Counted from the first letter of the stretch, positions 24,364-35,700 are shown. The stretch: 64,000 bases of DNA from Sipunculus nudus (GCA_026874595.1 CM049312.1:28329956-28393955); one strand, 5' to 3'. Made by a program: numbers and translations. The notes: generated by a model from the sequence alone, not told the origin.

Positions 24364-25188
24364 ACAGCAATAAATTAAAATTCGAATATAATTTATAAAG
24401 AAAGAAATAATATTGAGCAACGGAGAGGAGGTTCCTTAAATGTGTACATTATAAGTGAACGCTACCTGTTAATGTTTCAACTTTTTTGGAACTGCATTTA
24501 AAATTTCACTGACGCAGCCACTTGTATTCCTGTTACGTCGGTACTATTTCTTTAACAGCCCAGCCGTCACCGATACACCGTTATTAAAGAAGATTGGTGA
24601 TTTCGCCCCTATGGGATATCAGAAGGTACTTCCGCTGTATTCAGTTATATATATGTGTGTGTGTATGTATATGTATATATAGTATATGTCTATTAAAGTG
24701 ATTAAATGTGCGCAAAATATATACATTGTAAATATGGTTACGCTTCGCTAGCATTGTTAAAGCGGTTAACTTGGGTTTAATATGTGCCTTGTTAATTGCT
24801 TATATATGGTACCATAGCAGTGAATCTTTGTATCTATGGTTAAGAACGTTAGTTATCTTCACCCATTCACTTTTTAAATTATATTAATAAACCTATTTAT
24901 GTATATAAACAACTATTACTTTTGTTAACCGAGGACTTGTTTTATGGCTTGGGCTGAGCTATTTTTCCTATTACAAAACAAAATCTTGGTATCCATTATA
25001 ATTCACAGTTTTTGGATATGCAAAAATGGCTTGTTCCTATTGGTCGGTATACCAAGGTGGATGAAGTTGCCAAGGTGATCACATTCCTGGCTTCTGATGA
25101 CGCGTCATTTATCAATGGCGCAATACTTCCGGTTGACGGTGGACGTAGTCATCTGACCCCAACGGCTGCCACAGGACCAATTGTGTAG
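2773..25188 (+). CDS. Classical short-chain dehydrogenase/reductase (gene 1), 9 exons, 267 aa
   Basis: Exons: 2773-2809, 10747-10886, 12185-12277, 13096-13234, 13798-13838, 14315-14384, 23820-23856, 24559-24625, 25009-25188. All introns are GT/AG and all phases join without a stop. The protein is a single Rossmann domain, about the usual classical SDR length. Visible motifs are TGASSGIG (residues 12-19), Arg38 after beta 2 (suggests NADP(H)), Asp66 (adenine pocket), NNAG (92-95), and the catalytic set Asn117, Ser144, Tyr157 and Lys161 (Y-C-M-S-K). There is SPAVTDT after beta 6 and a C-terminal PVDGG. No signal peptide or membrane segment is seen, so it is probably soluble. Invertebrate relatives are usually annotated FabG-like, but the substrate cannot be told from sequence. 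Intron 1 (7.9 kb) and intron 6 (9.4 kb) are swollen by mobile DNA. Confidence 0.93.
3420..3910 (+). repeat. Dispersed repeat, forward copy (gene 1 intron 1)
   Basis: This stretch, with blocks such as ATCCAAAATGGCCGCCAT, GATGTCAAATTTG, GCCGACGATTTTT and GAGCTCTGTTGATCCG, recurs in reverse complement at about 9090-9500 with the blocks in matching inverted order. It is a diverged pair of one repeat family. No coding capacity is apparent. Confidence 0.65.
4338..6420 (+). repeat. Satellite array, about six ~340-bp monomers (gene 1 intron 1)
   Basis: Monomers begin near 4363, 4702, 5036, 5379, 5726 and 6057 (spacings 339, 334, 343, 347, 331), with a partial seventh cut at about 6415. Each contains CTGAATAACTAC, a CATGATTC block, TGGCGCCACC or a variant, a long T-rich stretch, CTGTTAACAGGGCACAAAT and GCTATGG. 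The array follows directly on the terminal motif TTTTTAGCTCAGCTGACT at 4336-4353. Small open frames in it recur only because the repeat recurs and are not genes. Confidence 0.93.
6976..7039. repeat. (TA)n microsatellite
   Basis: Pure TA dinucleotide run in intron 1 of gene 1. Confidence 0.9.
7556..9057. mobile_element. Non-autonomous pogo/Tigger-like (Tc1/mariner superfamily) DNA element
   Basis: The left end starts CAGTCGGACCTCCTTTAG and the right end, read in reverse complement, starts CAGTCGATCCTCTATAC. Both are followed by a GGCAC block and then sequence rich in CTCTATAAAGTGGGCA. Both ends are flanked by TA (7554-7555 and 9058-9059), the target dinucleotide of this superfamily. The 1.5-kb interior has no recognisable transposase. 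It contains a strong fold-back (7914-8049) and a (TA)n tract near 8808. Family assignment rests on the termini only. Confidence 0.65.
7914..8049. repeat. Fold-back hairpin, 55-bp arms
   Basis: Arms at 7914-7968 and 7995-8049 are about 80% complementary, with matching GGTTATAGCCCAATGAAAT and TTTCGTTGGGCTATAACT ends and GGCTTGTGTCA/TGACACAAGCC next to the loop of 26 nt. It sits inside the pogo-like element and may be a nested MITE. The overlapping small open frames on both strands arise from this palindrome. Confidence 0.75.
9090..9500 (-). repeat. Dispersed repeat, inverted copy (gene 1 intron 1)
   Basis: Reverse-complement counterpart of 3420-3910. AAAATGGCGGATGGCGG, ACAAATTTGACATCAAA, AAAATCGTCGGC and CGAATCAACTGAGCTC appear in the expected inverted order. 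It begins just beyond the right end of the pogo-like element. Confidence 0.65.
10010..10480. repeat. Degenerate ~150-bp tandem repeat with TGGCGCCACC-type cores
   Basis: GGTGGCGACACCTGTC (near 10013), TGCCGCCACCTGTC (10173), TTGGCGCCACC (10320) and GGTGGCGCCATCTGTC (10458) recur at 160, 147 and 138 bp. The same core occurs in the satellite at 4338-6420, but the rest of the unit is too diverged to align by eye. Confidence 0.4.
10887..12184. other. Intron 2 of gene 1
   Basis: AT-rich intron bounded by GTAATT and TTTTCAAG. I see no gene, repeat array or recognisable mobile element in it. Confidence 0.6.
13015..13095 (+). repeat. (TA)n microsatellite forming the 3' splice site of gene 1 exon 4
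   Basis: The tract runs into TATAG at 13095, directly before GTCAATAACGCAGGC, which encodes the invariant NNAG motif. The nearest pyrimidine tract, TCTCTCTCTCTCAG, ends about 100 bp upstream. An acceptor at that upstream AG would keep the frame but meet a TAA four codons later, so the TA-repeat acceptor must be the one used. Confidence 0.85.
14683..14780 (+). repeat. Terminus of a dispersed repeat family (AGCTCAGCTGACTTTAAGTCA hairpin)
   Basis: TTTTTAGCTCAGCTGACTT is followed by an inverted complement (AAGTCATGCTGGGCT) and then a GTCCGTCCG-rich stretch. The same terminus in related form occurs at 4336, 27872-27910 (reverse strand) and 37775-37808 (reverse strand). The hairpin plus dispersed copies suggest a non-autonomous mobile element. 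The inner end of this copy is not clear. Confidence 0.6.
17937..18560 (-). pseudogene. SGNH-hydrolase-like ORF of the Ngaro element
   Basis: The open frame runs 17937-18617, with recognisable homology from about 18520 down. Block I is S-D-S-I (usual G-D-S), block III is GTNNI (usual GTND), and the C-terminal catalytic pair appears as K-D-L-L-H-L (D-x-x-H). SGNH hydrolase domains of unknown role are known in several retrotransposons, including some Ngaro elements. The frame is open for about 190 residues, but the altered Gly in block I and Asp in block III make activity doubtful. It overlaps the end of the recombinase region in another frame. Confidence 0.65.
18562..19080 (-). pseudogene. Tyrosine recombinase of the Ngaro element
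   Basis: The minus strand shows a C-terminal catalytic half with HSFRRGGAT (box II H-x-x-R), then VPAELI, a stop, then LQGDWKSEVYKKYI, which carries the candidate nucleophile Tyr. In this family the enzyme integrates circular cDNA without an endonuclease. The upstream part is split between frames, so it is inactive as it stands. Confidence 0.75.
19089..19688 (-). pseudogene. RNase H-like domain of the Ngaro element
   Basis: Minus-strand frame of 199 residues with ATDACLQGLGG (first catalytic Asp), ELYAVMLAL (catalytic Glu), NCDNLASVQV (second Asp) and RNRIPDLLSR (terminal Asp). These are the RNase H signatures that follow RT in DIRS-order elements. The frame looks open through the domain. 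Confidence 0.8.
19839..20760 (-). pseudogene. Reverse transcriptase of the Ngaro element
   Basis: The minus strand reads RRIVVDLSFPPG and SVNDGIP in the fingers, then KRDLKRAYRQ (motif A), LPMGMRSAA (motif B) and INYLDDF (motif C, Y-x-D-D). The region is interrupted by stops after GIP and after AYRQ and by a shift near 20045. In intact elements this enzyme copies the element's RNA. This copy is not functional. Confidence 0.85.
20760..21503 (-). pseudogene. Gag-like region of the Ngaro element
   Basis: The minus-strand frame 21216-21503 has a zinc-binding cluster (FFCKEF, GKC, then HICAKC and a final CPSK) resembling the Cys/His region at the C-terminal side of DIRS/Ngaro Gag proteins. A second frame (20727-21209) continues toward RT with acidic, low-complexity sequence. 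Long plus-strand frames over the same interval are antisense shadows. Confidence 0.6.
21710..21731. other. GC-rich hairpin at the 5' end of the Ngaro element
   Basis: CCCGCGG, an 8-nt pyrimidine loop and CCGCGGG form a perfect 7-bp stem in an otherwise AT-rich region, about 200 bp upstream of the Gag frame. It may belong to the element's terminal repeat. Confidence 0.5.
22156..22212. repeat. (TA)n microsatellite
   Basis: TA dinucleotide run in intron 6 of gene 1. Confidence 0.9.
22213..23819. other. Remainder of gene 1 intron 6
   Basis: No recognisable gene. A minus-strand open frame at 22856-23161 shows no known motif. A poly-T/poly-C acceptor tract leads into exon 7. Confidence 0.5.
24310..24361. 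repeat. (ATT)n microsatellite in gene 1 intron 7
   Basis: Near-perfect ATT trinucleotide run. The flanking intron, including a poly-G tract at 24165-24173, aligns with intron 7 of pseudogene 3 at 45.7-46.15 kb on the opposite strand. Confidence 0.9.
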
Positions 25189-26699
25189 TGAACCACACGC
25201 ATTGACATTGATATGCGCATTAACATTTAAAACTGTGTTTCCATAACTACAGTATGTAACGCTTCACCATGGTTAGCACGGACAACGATAGTCAAAAGGT
25301 ACAACTGTAGCTATGTTTCCATTTGCGCGTATGTACGTATGTGCGTGAACTTGTATAGACTTATATAGACTTTATATAGTTGTACAGTGGATCTAGGAGT
25401 TCTCCCCCTAGGAGATAGTGCGGTGACCTCATGTACGCACATACACATATTTAAACTGACGGTCACATGGAAACAACCCAGTTATAAAATCATATGAGCG
25501 ATTTATCACGCATAAACGCGGGTATGATAACACACATTCGTGTTATTAAGTTTACATCTATGATAGTCGTATATCGCTTTCAAAACTCAACTACCACACT
25601 TTTTTTATATTGTTTACACGCTGACTTCACTTCTTTCACTTACTGCTATGCGGCATAGTTTACTAGTTTCGCCAACAGGCGGCTTTTGAAAGATCGGGAA
25701 TATTCAGACCAGAGTGTGTACCGCATTTAGCTTCTATGAATTTTAGAGCATTTCATTTCAGATAACACCCTTTCTTGGATATAGCCATAACTATAAGTTA
25801 AGCACGAATTGGGAAAACGCAAGACACTAGCTGATATGACGCCATGGCCTCACAAACTGAGGTTTCAATTAATACCATATATGTACATGTTCATGCTGAA
25901 ATTAAATCGGTTTTCTTCAAATATTTAAAGTTGGGATTATTTTCATGTATATTTCTTACAACGCTGTGTTGTCCACCTTTTAAACGAATAAATTTGCCTT
26001 ACTCAAAGGGGCAAAGGTGCTCTATAAGGATAAACTTAAATTGAGACCCTAACCCTAATGCCAGCTGTAAATTGGTTTTTGATTTTGCCGTCACCTGGCA
26101 GTACCTGTCCTTAGCGTTGCGATATAACGTGATTCAGTTTATTAGTTCTCCTGGAGGGATAAATGTCAAATGCTTATATGCTACTTTCTACTTTCATGGA
26201 TGTGATGGGAGTTCACTTTTCTAAAATTTAGACAATTGAATGTATGGTGTTCCTCATATTATTGTAATTGTGCTAATATTAAAGTTGTCTTTAAATGTTC
26301 ATTTTTCCTAATAAAACTAATGTAGAAGTTGTGTATAAATGTTCCTTTCTGATAATAAACCTAATATTAAAGTTTTCGATATTTTTTTTTCTCAGCAATA
26401 TTGAGAGCATGTGTCTTGTGGACTTTTCTTTGCGGACCTGGTCAGCTATCAGTTGTGGTACCAAAACATCACCAGTCGTCACTGAAAAGACAACTTCGTC
26501 TAAAATTCAGGGGAATTCAAATACACGTATCACATTCATATATATTCAGAAATAGGAAAAATAAAAAGAACACCAACGGACCTGTGCATCTCTCTGTTAC
26601 TTTTGGCTGGCAGAAACACGCAACATGAAATAAGTATAGCTAGCTCCTCCCTTGATACATAACCTTTCGCCCGAACACGTAGTACATGATGAACGGGGG

Positions 26700-27911
26700 A
26701 CCTATGGGTCTCGACACCCGGCTAAATTTGTCTATGAGGATTTTTTTTTATGAATATGTTTCTATATTTTTAAATGTGTGTCATGTGACATTAACCCTTG
26801 AACCTGTAACCTAAGACCAAGGTACCTTATAACTTACAGATTTTTCCCCTTTGGGCAGGTAAACGATTTATGAGAGATTTAAGGTTTTGGAAGAAAATTT
26901 GGATTTACTATGCATCCACAATCTTTTTAAAAATGTGGGTTCTATAACCTTCGCCTTTGACCCTGGACCCGGAAATCAAAATGAATCTTGCTTTAGTTAT
27001 GGGTCATATATAAATCAAGTTTGAACCAGTATGTCCAACCAAACTAGAGTTATCATCTGGAAACCAATTTGTGGACATATGGCCCCTTTGCCCTTGACTG
27101 TGAGAATCCAATTCATTTAGCCCGCACACCCCCTTTGCCCTATTAGCAGAGCAGCCATATGGTCAAGATGGAAGGTTCGGATAAAAATGTTTGGCTTGGA
27201 ATGCATCCATAATCTTTTTAAATAAGTGGATCCTGTGACTTTGACCTTTGACCTGGTGACCCGAAAATCATTCTTGTTTTAAGGGTAGGCAATACACAAG
27301 TCAAGTAAAAGAAATCAATATATCAAACTGGACTTATCAACTGGAAACAAATTGGTAGATGAACGGGCAGACACACGAGCAGACAGAAGGACAGGATAAT
27401 TGTATAGGACAACCGCTTATTGTAAATAGACACGTCAGGTTTCTGGACATTTGATGAAATCATAGCTGAGATACTGGCATGATTGCTCTGATTTTATAGT
27501 CTACATTAAAAAAAAAATTTTAAATTAAAAAAAAAAGGGATGGCGACACCATTATTCAGGAACTAATGACACACTCCATGATCAATATGCATTCAGAGAA
27601 TCATTGCGAAAAACATCATTAGTTATTTATATACTTTTGTGGGTCTTTTTTATAATTATTCTCGGAGTACTTACGCGTCGAAAAGCTAGGAGGATATATG
27701 TCGCAGTGACTTTATTTAAGGGTTCCGAAGAGATTGTTATGGACATCCATGGGCGTTCAGTTAGAAATTCCTAGATCTAACGATTACGATTTTGTGCCCT
27801 GTTAACCGACGTACAGATAGACAGACAATTGAACAGATCAAAAGACGGACGATAGAAAAAGAGTGATCTCTACAGCTCAAATGACTTTAAGTCAGCTGAG
27901 ATAAAAATTAG
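26700..27911 (-). repeat. Dispersed repeat, reverse copy, ending in the AGCTCAGCTGACTT hairpin
   Basis: Its terminus at 27872-27910 is the reverse complement of the 14683 terminus. The interior 27541-27806 matches one satellite monomer in reverse: GATGGCGACACC, CCATGATCAATAT, ACCTTATTT, GGACATCC and TTTGTGCCCTGTTAAC in order. The outer left limit is uncertain. Confidence 0.65.
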
Positions 27912-28479
27912 ACAACAGGTCCTCACGGCCGATGCTCTGTGGGCCTGGCAGCCCGCGCTGCGGGCGTGTCTGCGCAGATCTCTACTTGCCGAGCTATATA
28001 TATGAATCACCATTGGTGTACTAGTCTGGGTACCAGCGATCAGAAAGGGCCCTTAAATCTGAAGTAGTTGCATCTCACTTGCAACATAAATTTTATCATC
28101 ACTTTGAAGGAAGTTATAAAAAAAACTGTTATATAAAATGATTAATTGATTACATTAATAATATGTTATTTTGTTAACAGCTTAATCAATTCATTAAATA
28201 GGCCCTTTCAGATATGGACATGAAGTTTTGTAACATTAATACAACAAAAAAGCAATTTTTATTTTTGTGTATTTAGAATTTAAAGGATATGAGTGTAGGC
28301 TTTTTGCGTTGCGACACACATTTCTCAATAGTCTAGTCTTTAACTCTTAACTATTAATTTTAAGTTTTTCTGCTTCCAACAAGGCGAAAGTGGAAACATG
28401 AGCTCTCATATTTCTTTAAAGTAAGACAATTTATAAGTCGATATACATATATTCTATCCCTATCCTTCAGTTCTCTCTT

Positions 28480-28880
28480 TAACCATTAATGCTACATTCC
28501 TTTACATCCCGTGCTCTTGTTCAACCTATTCAACTGTTTAGGTAAACTCTATCCCTTGTCCACTTTGCCCTACCATTCCTGTTTATTCCGTGCTCCTATT
28601 AACCCTGTTCCACTCCTAAAGTACACGGTATCATTCTGCTCACCATGGTCTACATTCTTCTACATTCCTTGCTCATGTTCAACCTGCTCTACTCTTTAAG
28701 TATACGCTCTCGTTTAGATCCCTATGCTCTACCATTCTCCAGGTTTCCCCTATTGTTCACTCTGCCCTACCCTTCATGCAAATTCCGTGGTCCTGGTCTA
28801 CAATTATAAGTACATTCGGTGCGCCTGTTCGACCTGTTCTACTCTTTAAGTATACCCAATCCTTTTTTTCATTCTGCTCT
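28480..28880. repeat. ~80-bp imperfect minisatellite
   Basis: CCGTGCTCTTGTTCAACC-like units with CTCTTTAAGTATAC ends recur near 28509, 28588, 28668 and 28818. A single related unit sits at 49960-50110 in the homologous block. Confidence 0.6.
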
Positions 28881-31060
28881 GAAGCCAAGTGAGCAGCACT
28901 CCTTCGACTATTCCGGAGCTTGCCTCTGTAACATTTATAAAGGAACATGAATAATGAGTGGTGTAGTTGATTTTTATAAGGTAATACACTGCAGTGTGCT
29001 CATCCCTTAAAGGTACTTAAGCATATGTAAAATTATGTTTCTTATATCACCCTATTAGCTCAATTTGACTAAATACAAAGCTTAAAAAAAACTGTTGCAC
29101 CACATTCGTTTCCTATCCAAAGTTCATCTGTCCTGTGCGTTTTTAAGGTAGATGAAGGTGAGTGAACACAGCCTATGTGTGTCTATTTGCAATATCAAGA
29201 CTGTGTGACTTCATGTCCGGTCTAAAGAATTTTCGACAACATCCCAAAAAAGGAAAAGGAGAAGAAATACTGGTTTGAAGCTTAATTATCGAAGTATGTT
29301 TATATTATAGCAGTCATCACGAACGGTGTTAGATTTTTGCCATATGTCACTAGGAATAAGCAAAGTTTTATGAACGATATATTGGCAGATACCATATTAT
29401 TTCAAGGCGAAAACGCTTATTTCATGTATATTATGATTTCTGATATGTAAATAGGTTCCTATGAGAACTAGCATTTGTGTTCACTCAATCTACATTTATT
29501 CAAAAGTCTATCATGTATCTAGTATGTAGACCAAATAATATCCTCTATAAATTGTTATTCATAGTTAATTGCTTGTAAGCAAATTTGATGTTCTTCAGAC
29601 AAAGCACATATTATATCCTTGAAGAAATCAGATAAAGTTTAGGCTACATTATAGTTTATGTTATTCTTTTTTTTATGAAATTATGTTCATCAAAATGTTA
29701 TCTGCACATGCATTTCAACAATACATGCAATATAATTTCTAACTTAACGCCAAATATACATTGAATGTTATAATGGGAAGCCATTGAATAAATATTAGAA
29801 TATGTTAAAATAAAATTACCATTATTATTCTTAACATTACCATTTAATCAAACAAACCATTTTGCCCCTATGACATTAAAATTGAATGTCAGTAATGTGG
29901 TCTACTTGATCTGCGTCTCAGTAAACTGCAGCGAGCTCAGGGTAATTTTCATTACAATTTGAATTTTATTTGCAACATTTGTATGCGAATTATAATGCAC
30001 CGAGTCACACCCAAACAAAATTTTGATATTTGATTACCCACATTAGGATGTGAGGATGTGTTACTTGTTATTATGTTTTCAAGAGGAAAATAAAATTTGT
30101 CCTCATACAATCACATGTCGTCAGCACTCATATCTGTGATACTATTATTCGCGAGTAGCGTCGTTGATGTCCTGTTTTGCGTTTTGGGTTGCACATGTTG
30201 CACACGTTAGTACAGAATACATTTGGTGGCGGGCTTTAAAGCAATAGTAATCATATCTTGTGAAACAGTGAATATATAATACGTTACATCTTGTAAAAAG
30301 TCAGCATAGGATATGATCTCATTCTCGTTAAATAATGCAAATCACGTTCTGAAAATTCTGTGTACATATACAAGATAAAGTAACGTCACCTTAAATCTAA
30401 GGGCTATGCATTAATTCACCTGCCGCGGCATATTTCCCTCAAAATGATCTGTTTTTTCGAACATGGCCAGGATATTTGTTTACATAAATCGTAAGAGAAT
30501 TATTTTATTAATTCTTTATTTACACCTGAATGTTTTAACTAGCAGGATGGCCCATTTAGATATACTGATGTATTTGAATGGGGTTCTGTCAACATTACAC
30601 ACAGCGAATATATTTGATAAATATGAGCGTATTATTATAGTCATGCATATAATATATATAAAATAGTGATCAATGAAAGAGTAGATATACACATTTAAAG
30701 ATATCCATGGACAAATATCAAACATACGATATTTAAACATTTATATAGTACGACAGGCAAGATTGAAATTATACGTTTGCATTAGAAAATCTAAGTAAAC
30801 AGATCCGATAGATCTTTTTTCGTTTCATATTAGCAAGCACTTTAAATCACTCTGATGCTGATGCAAAGATGCAGACCTGCGTAAGTACATCACCATCCGA
30901 CCAGTTTTATCTAAAGTGCAAACAGGAGATTAACTGGGCGATGTAAGCAAGGGGGATGTTACATTCATATATTCAGCCAAGGGAAAGGTGTGAAAATAGT
31001 ATTTTGCCCTCGGAATTAAATTTGTGGAAACGTATTTAAACTTTCATGTAGATAGTGACC
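28500..31060. repeat. Duplicated block, copy A (aligns with 49970-54048)
   Basis: Collinear matches include CAGACAAAGCAC (29.6 vs 51.05 kb), TGTGCTCA.CCCTTAAA (29.0 vs 50.9 kb), TATTTGCAACATTTGTATGC and TATAATGCACCGAGTCACA (29.97-30.01 vs 53.0-53.04 kb). Copy A lacks the exon 3 that lies inside copy B at 50.2 kb, so it looks like intron remains of a gene that has been lost. Confidence 0.7.
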
Positions 31061-31061
31061 A

Positions 31062-32698
31062 TTACACAATTAGTGGACCAGAGACATATGATGGCGTTAA
31101 CTGAGAGCGACCTCCATCAACGGGAAGAAGAGCACCATTTATAAATTTTGCCGCATCAGAGGCCAAGAAAGCGATCGCCTGGGCAACCTCATCCGCTTCG
31201 CCATGACGACCAATTGGATGCAGCCATTTTTGTATATCAAAGAGCTGAAAATTATTCAAAATCGAACAAGAATAAGCAAAATTGAAGTGGTAGACAACAT
31301 AATTTTAAACCAGTCTACCACTGATCAAAGTTAATTTTTGACAAACATTTTGGTTTAATCATTAATTTCTATAAACAGCAGAACAATGGAAATTGGTAAA
31401 ACTAGAATTTGTTTGTTGTTGCAGCCGCAAGAACAGACAAAAGTCTCCCCTCCTTTCTGGCCCCATCGGCGAATCTAAAGAAAAGTATATGGACTACTTA
31501 AACAATTTTGGGGTTAAAATAAATCATAGATTTCTGAAGATTTGACCTTGATGATGAAGGTCAAGACAGTGGTTCTCTAACTCATTTGTAATTTTGTCGG
31601 AAACGATGTATAAAATTGCACGGAAAAAGTGTTAGTGGTTAGAAATTGTTGTGTTCACACACATTTCGGTGAATTTGACCATGAATATGAATATGAAGAT
31701 CAAGGTCATCGGTTTTCGAACTCTTCAGGGAGTAAGGAAGAAATAATTTGTATATCAAATTTCATTTCAATATATTTAGTGGTTCAAAAGTTATAGTGTT
31801 CACAAAAAAATCGGGATAGCATATAAAAAAGGCAATTTCTTTCAGCAGTCAGGGGATGCATAACCGTACCCTCATAATATATAACCTATAATAAAAGTTG
31901 TGGCGGTGGTGTAATGGTTAAGGTTTCCGGGTTAATAATCAAGAGGTCTTGAGTTCGAATCTCGGTCATACCCTAACTGTGCAAAGACTCTTAGGCCAAG
32001 TGTGCCTCAGTCCACCCAGCAGTAGAAATGGGTACCATTAAAAACAGGGAAGTTAACTTACGATGGACTAGCGTCCCACCCAGGAGAAGTTTAACTCCTT
32101 AGACGCTTACGCTACCAAAACTGGGATAAGCTCCGGCGTGATGAGCCATAAGGTTCGGGTATAAAACCCCAAGAGACTTTACCTTTATTTTTTTTTTATA
32201 AAATACTGCCTGGACATGTGTCTCACCTTTTCGATATCCCCTGGCGACATGCCGTGCCGACGAAATACATCTGTCTTTATCATACCCGGGCTGCAATGTA
32301 CCAAACAAGCTCGCAATTTTTTAACTTTACGTCATTATTATTACCAAAAAGATGTATTTTTGTTAATGTCAAATCCGTGTAAATTCCAGTTACTCTAAAA
32401 TACGGGTATTCTATTTAAGAAAATGACAGTAAGGAATCAAGCTATTTCATATGAACGAAGCTATAACAAAAAACGCAAAAAATGAAAAAAGTGCAAATTA
32501 AAATGCTCGCATTTTCTTAATCAACTAAATATTTACAGAGGTTCCTACCTGACCGTGTTCACTCTAACACCTTGAACACCCAAGTCTGGAAATAAGAGGA
32601 TACTCATGAAAAATAAAAGTGTATTAATCTCATCGTTTTAAAGAAATTAACATTTTGAATTTTGATTTTGATTTCCACAAAGTGAGCATTCCTAAATG

Positions 32699-32741
<43 letters not shown>

Positions 32742-35700
32742 TTTTGCTTAAAGCTTCTTTTTCACAATATGTTTTTGTTAACACCGGGGATAACTTTTAA
32801 ACAGTTTAATTTAACTTAAGACATATCTTTTGAAAAGCCGAAATACAGGAGAAGGAGTAAAATTTCATCTATGCTGAAGGACAAATATCCTATCCTATGC
32901 TGTTGCATGTGCCCTTCCTTTGCTCTTGGAACTTTTCATGATACGGACTTAAACCCGGAGGTCGGATGGCTGTCGACACGCTCGCATGCCTCACTCTATT
33001 CTAGCAAACATAAAATAAATTTAATATGTAAATAAAACCACACATATGTTCCAATTCTTGTGTTTGCCTTTTTGTATATAAGTTAGCATCCAACATCCGA
33101 CTTCCGACATCCGTGGTTTTAGTCCGTACCAATCTTCATCCTTGTAACTTTGTCGGCTCAAGAATATACAGTCCCAGCATTCCGAGCAGGCCCTGGAAGA
33201 TTATTCTTTGAATCAACATTAAAGCCAGCTATTAACTTGCACATACTATATTGCACAATGTGTGTAAATTCTGACTTACTGTGCGTACATATCTATAAAT
33301 TGTAGACAAGATCTTATCACGCCTCAGTGTTGAATGTATGTGTTTGTTTATCAAATGTATGTTACACATTTCACATGCAGCATCATTGACAAAAAGAAAG
33401 TGTAACATATTTTTGAAGCTGAAAGGTCACTTGTTGTTGCAAAATACCCTTTCTAAAATTATGGTTCGTCTGACTTGCCGCCAGATGACCTTGTTGAATG
33501 CGTTTGGTTCACCCCTTAACATATTATAAACACGTGAACATAAACAAAATGAACAGCTTGTGTACGGTGGGATCGGCTTTTTCCCGTTCTATTTTAATAA
33601 AAGGTTTAGGGCATTATCTTTGGTTGATAGACCTCAGATACCAAAAGAGGCCACTTTAACCCCCAAAATAATGATATAAAAGCAAACCTTGTGCCAGGCA
33701 GGCGGTCATACAGTCCACGGCTGCCTTGCTCATGGTGTAAAACGGTACTGTATACGTCTGTGTGGATGAAAAGTAAAGACGTCTATATTGATTATTATGA
33801 GTGTAAAGTTTTGCGCGTGTATGCATATCTTCGTTAGTGCGTGGAAAATAGCTGTGTTGTCCGTGTGCGTATAAGTGTATATAAGGTGAATTGGCAGAAG
33901 TATATATTGGTACTGTGGATCTGCCAGCTCTTACTCAACAAGATGATTTAGTTACTTCATATTTAACCCCGAATCCTATAGTTCACTCAGACCCTATGTA
34001 TAAAAATCGCTCCTGTAGCACTTCTCGGTTTCGTATGGCTTGCCACCAAATATATTTGTTGAATGTATTTGGATTATATCAGTCCCCCCCCCCGTTATAA
34101 ACTTGTCGGTGTAAACAAAACAGTATTTTTATATATAAAAAAAGTTCAAGGGATTATCTACAGTTTATCAAAGTAAGATTTCGGAAAATTCACCTTTAAG
34201 GCAAAAGGTTTCACTGAAACAAGATAAAACTATGTGTTTGTTGCGCTGTCTCAGGCCATAAAGGCCCTCCGAACAGTATTTTGTTTCATGGAAAGCAGTG
34301 CAAGAAGAGGTCAAATGTTTCCAGATGAAGTTTCGCAATGTGTCTAAAGCCGAGTCAAGATATTTCAATGCCTTTTTTCATCTGTATATTTTCTGTCCGA
34401 CATTACCAAATGTCCAGTTGATTCTACAGCATCAGCAAACACAACCTAATTCTGTTAGTAAATATGTGGTCAGTAGTGTTTGTGAATATACTGTTGTCTT
34501 AACTATTGCTTATCAATTAACAAATTAAGAATGTTTTCCTATGCTCTTTCACGGGTGTGTTGTTGTGATATATATCAATATTAAATAGTTATCTATCAAT
34601 CTATCAATATTAAAAGTCTTTTTTTATGAATTTATCAATCCGTCTTCACTGATGTATTCGGGATGACACTTAACCGTCCTTCAAATTCAAAATAATGAAC
34701 GGAAAGGATAAGCTTGTTAAAATGATGAACGGGTAGGATAGGCTTGTTAAAATAATAACGGGAATAATCAGCTTGTTCAAATAATGAAAGGGTAGGTTAA
34801 TTTTGTAATAAATAATAAACATGTTTGATAAGCTTGATAAAATAATGAACTGTTTGGATAAGCTTGTTAATTATAATGAACAGGAAGAATAAGCTTGTAA
34901 AATAATGAACGGGTAGGATTAGCTTGTAATGAATAATGAAAGGGGAGGATAAGCTTGTTAAAATAATGAAGGGGACGACAAGCTTGTTAAAATAATGAAC
35001 GGGTGGGATAAGCATGTTAAAATAATGAAAGGGAATAATCAGCTTATTATAAATAATTAACAGGAAGAATAAGTTTGTTAAAATATTGTCTAGTAGGGTA
35101 AGCTCGTTATAAATAATGAACGGATAGGATAAGCATTTTAAATGAATGAACGGGTGGGATAAACTTGTGAAAATAATGAACGGGTAGATTCAGCTTGTTC
35201 AAATAATGAACGGGTAGGATAATTTTGTAATAAATAATAAAGGGGTTGGATAGGTTTGTTAAAATAATTAACGTAGAGGATAAGCTTGTTAAGAAATGAA
35301 CGGGAAGGATAAGCTTGTTAAAAAAATGAAAGGGTAGGATACGTTTTTAAAAAAGCAACGGGTAGGATAAGCTTGTGAAAATAATGAGCGGGTAGGATAC
35401 GTTTGTTAAAATATTGAACGGGTAGAATAAGCTTGTTTAAAATAATGAACGGGTAGCATAAGCTTGTTAAATTATTGAACGGGTAGGATAAGCTTGTTTA
35501 AAATAATGAACGGGTAGGATAAGCTTGTTAAAAATTTAACGGGTAGGATAAGCTTGTTAAAATAATGAACGGGTAGGACAAGCTCTCGCGCCATACGTTA
35601 AACTTTTTTTTTCAGGTGTGGCCTACACAGGTTTATTCAGACAAGTGAAAGGATTATTCTCTATAACTAGAACTATATCAATAACTGAATGCATGCATGA

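Noticed and set aside
31900-31972. A free-standing tRNA gene
   Set aside because: The A and B boxes are clear, but the acceptor stem does not pair well and the sequence runs into a ~200-bp conserved body and a poly-T tail, which fits a SINE.
34690-35585. CRISPR-like array
   Set aside because: Units are contiguous with no unique spacers, and the setting is an animal intron.
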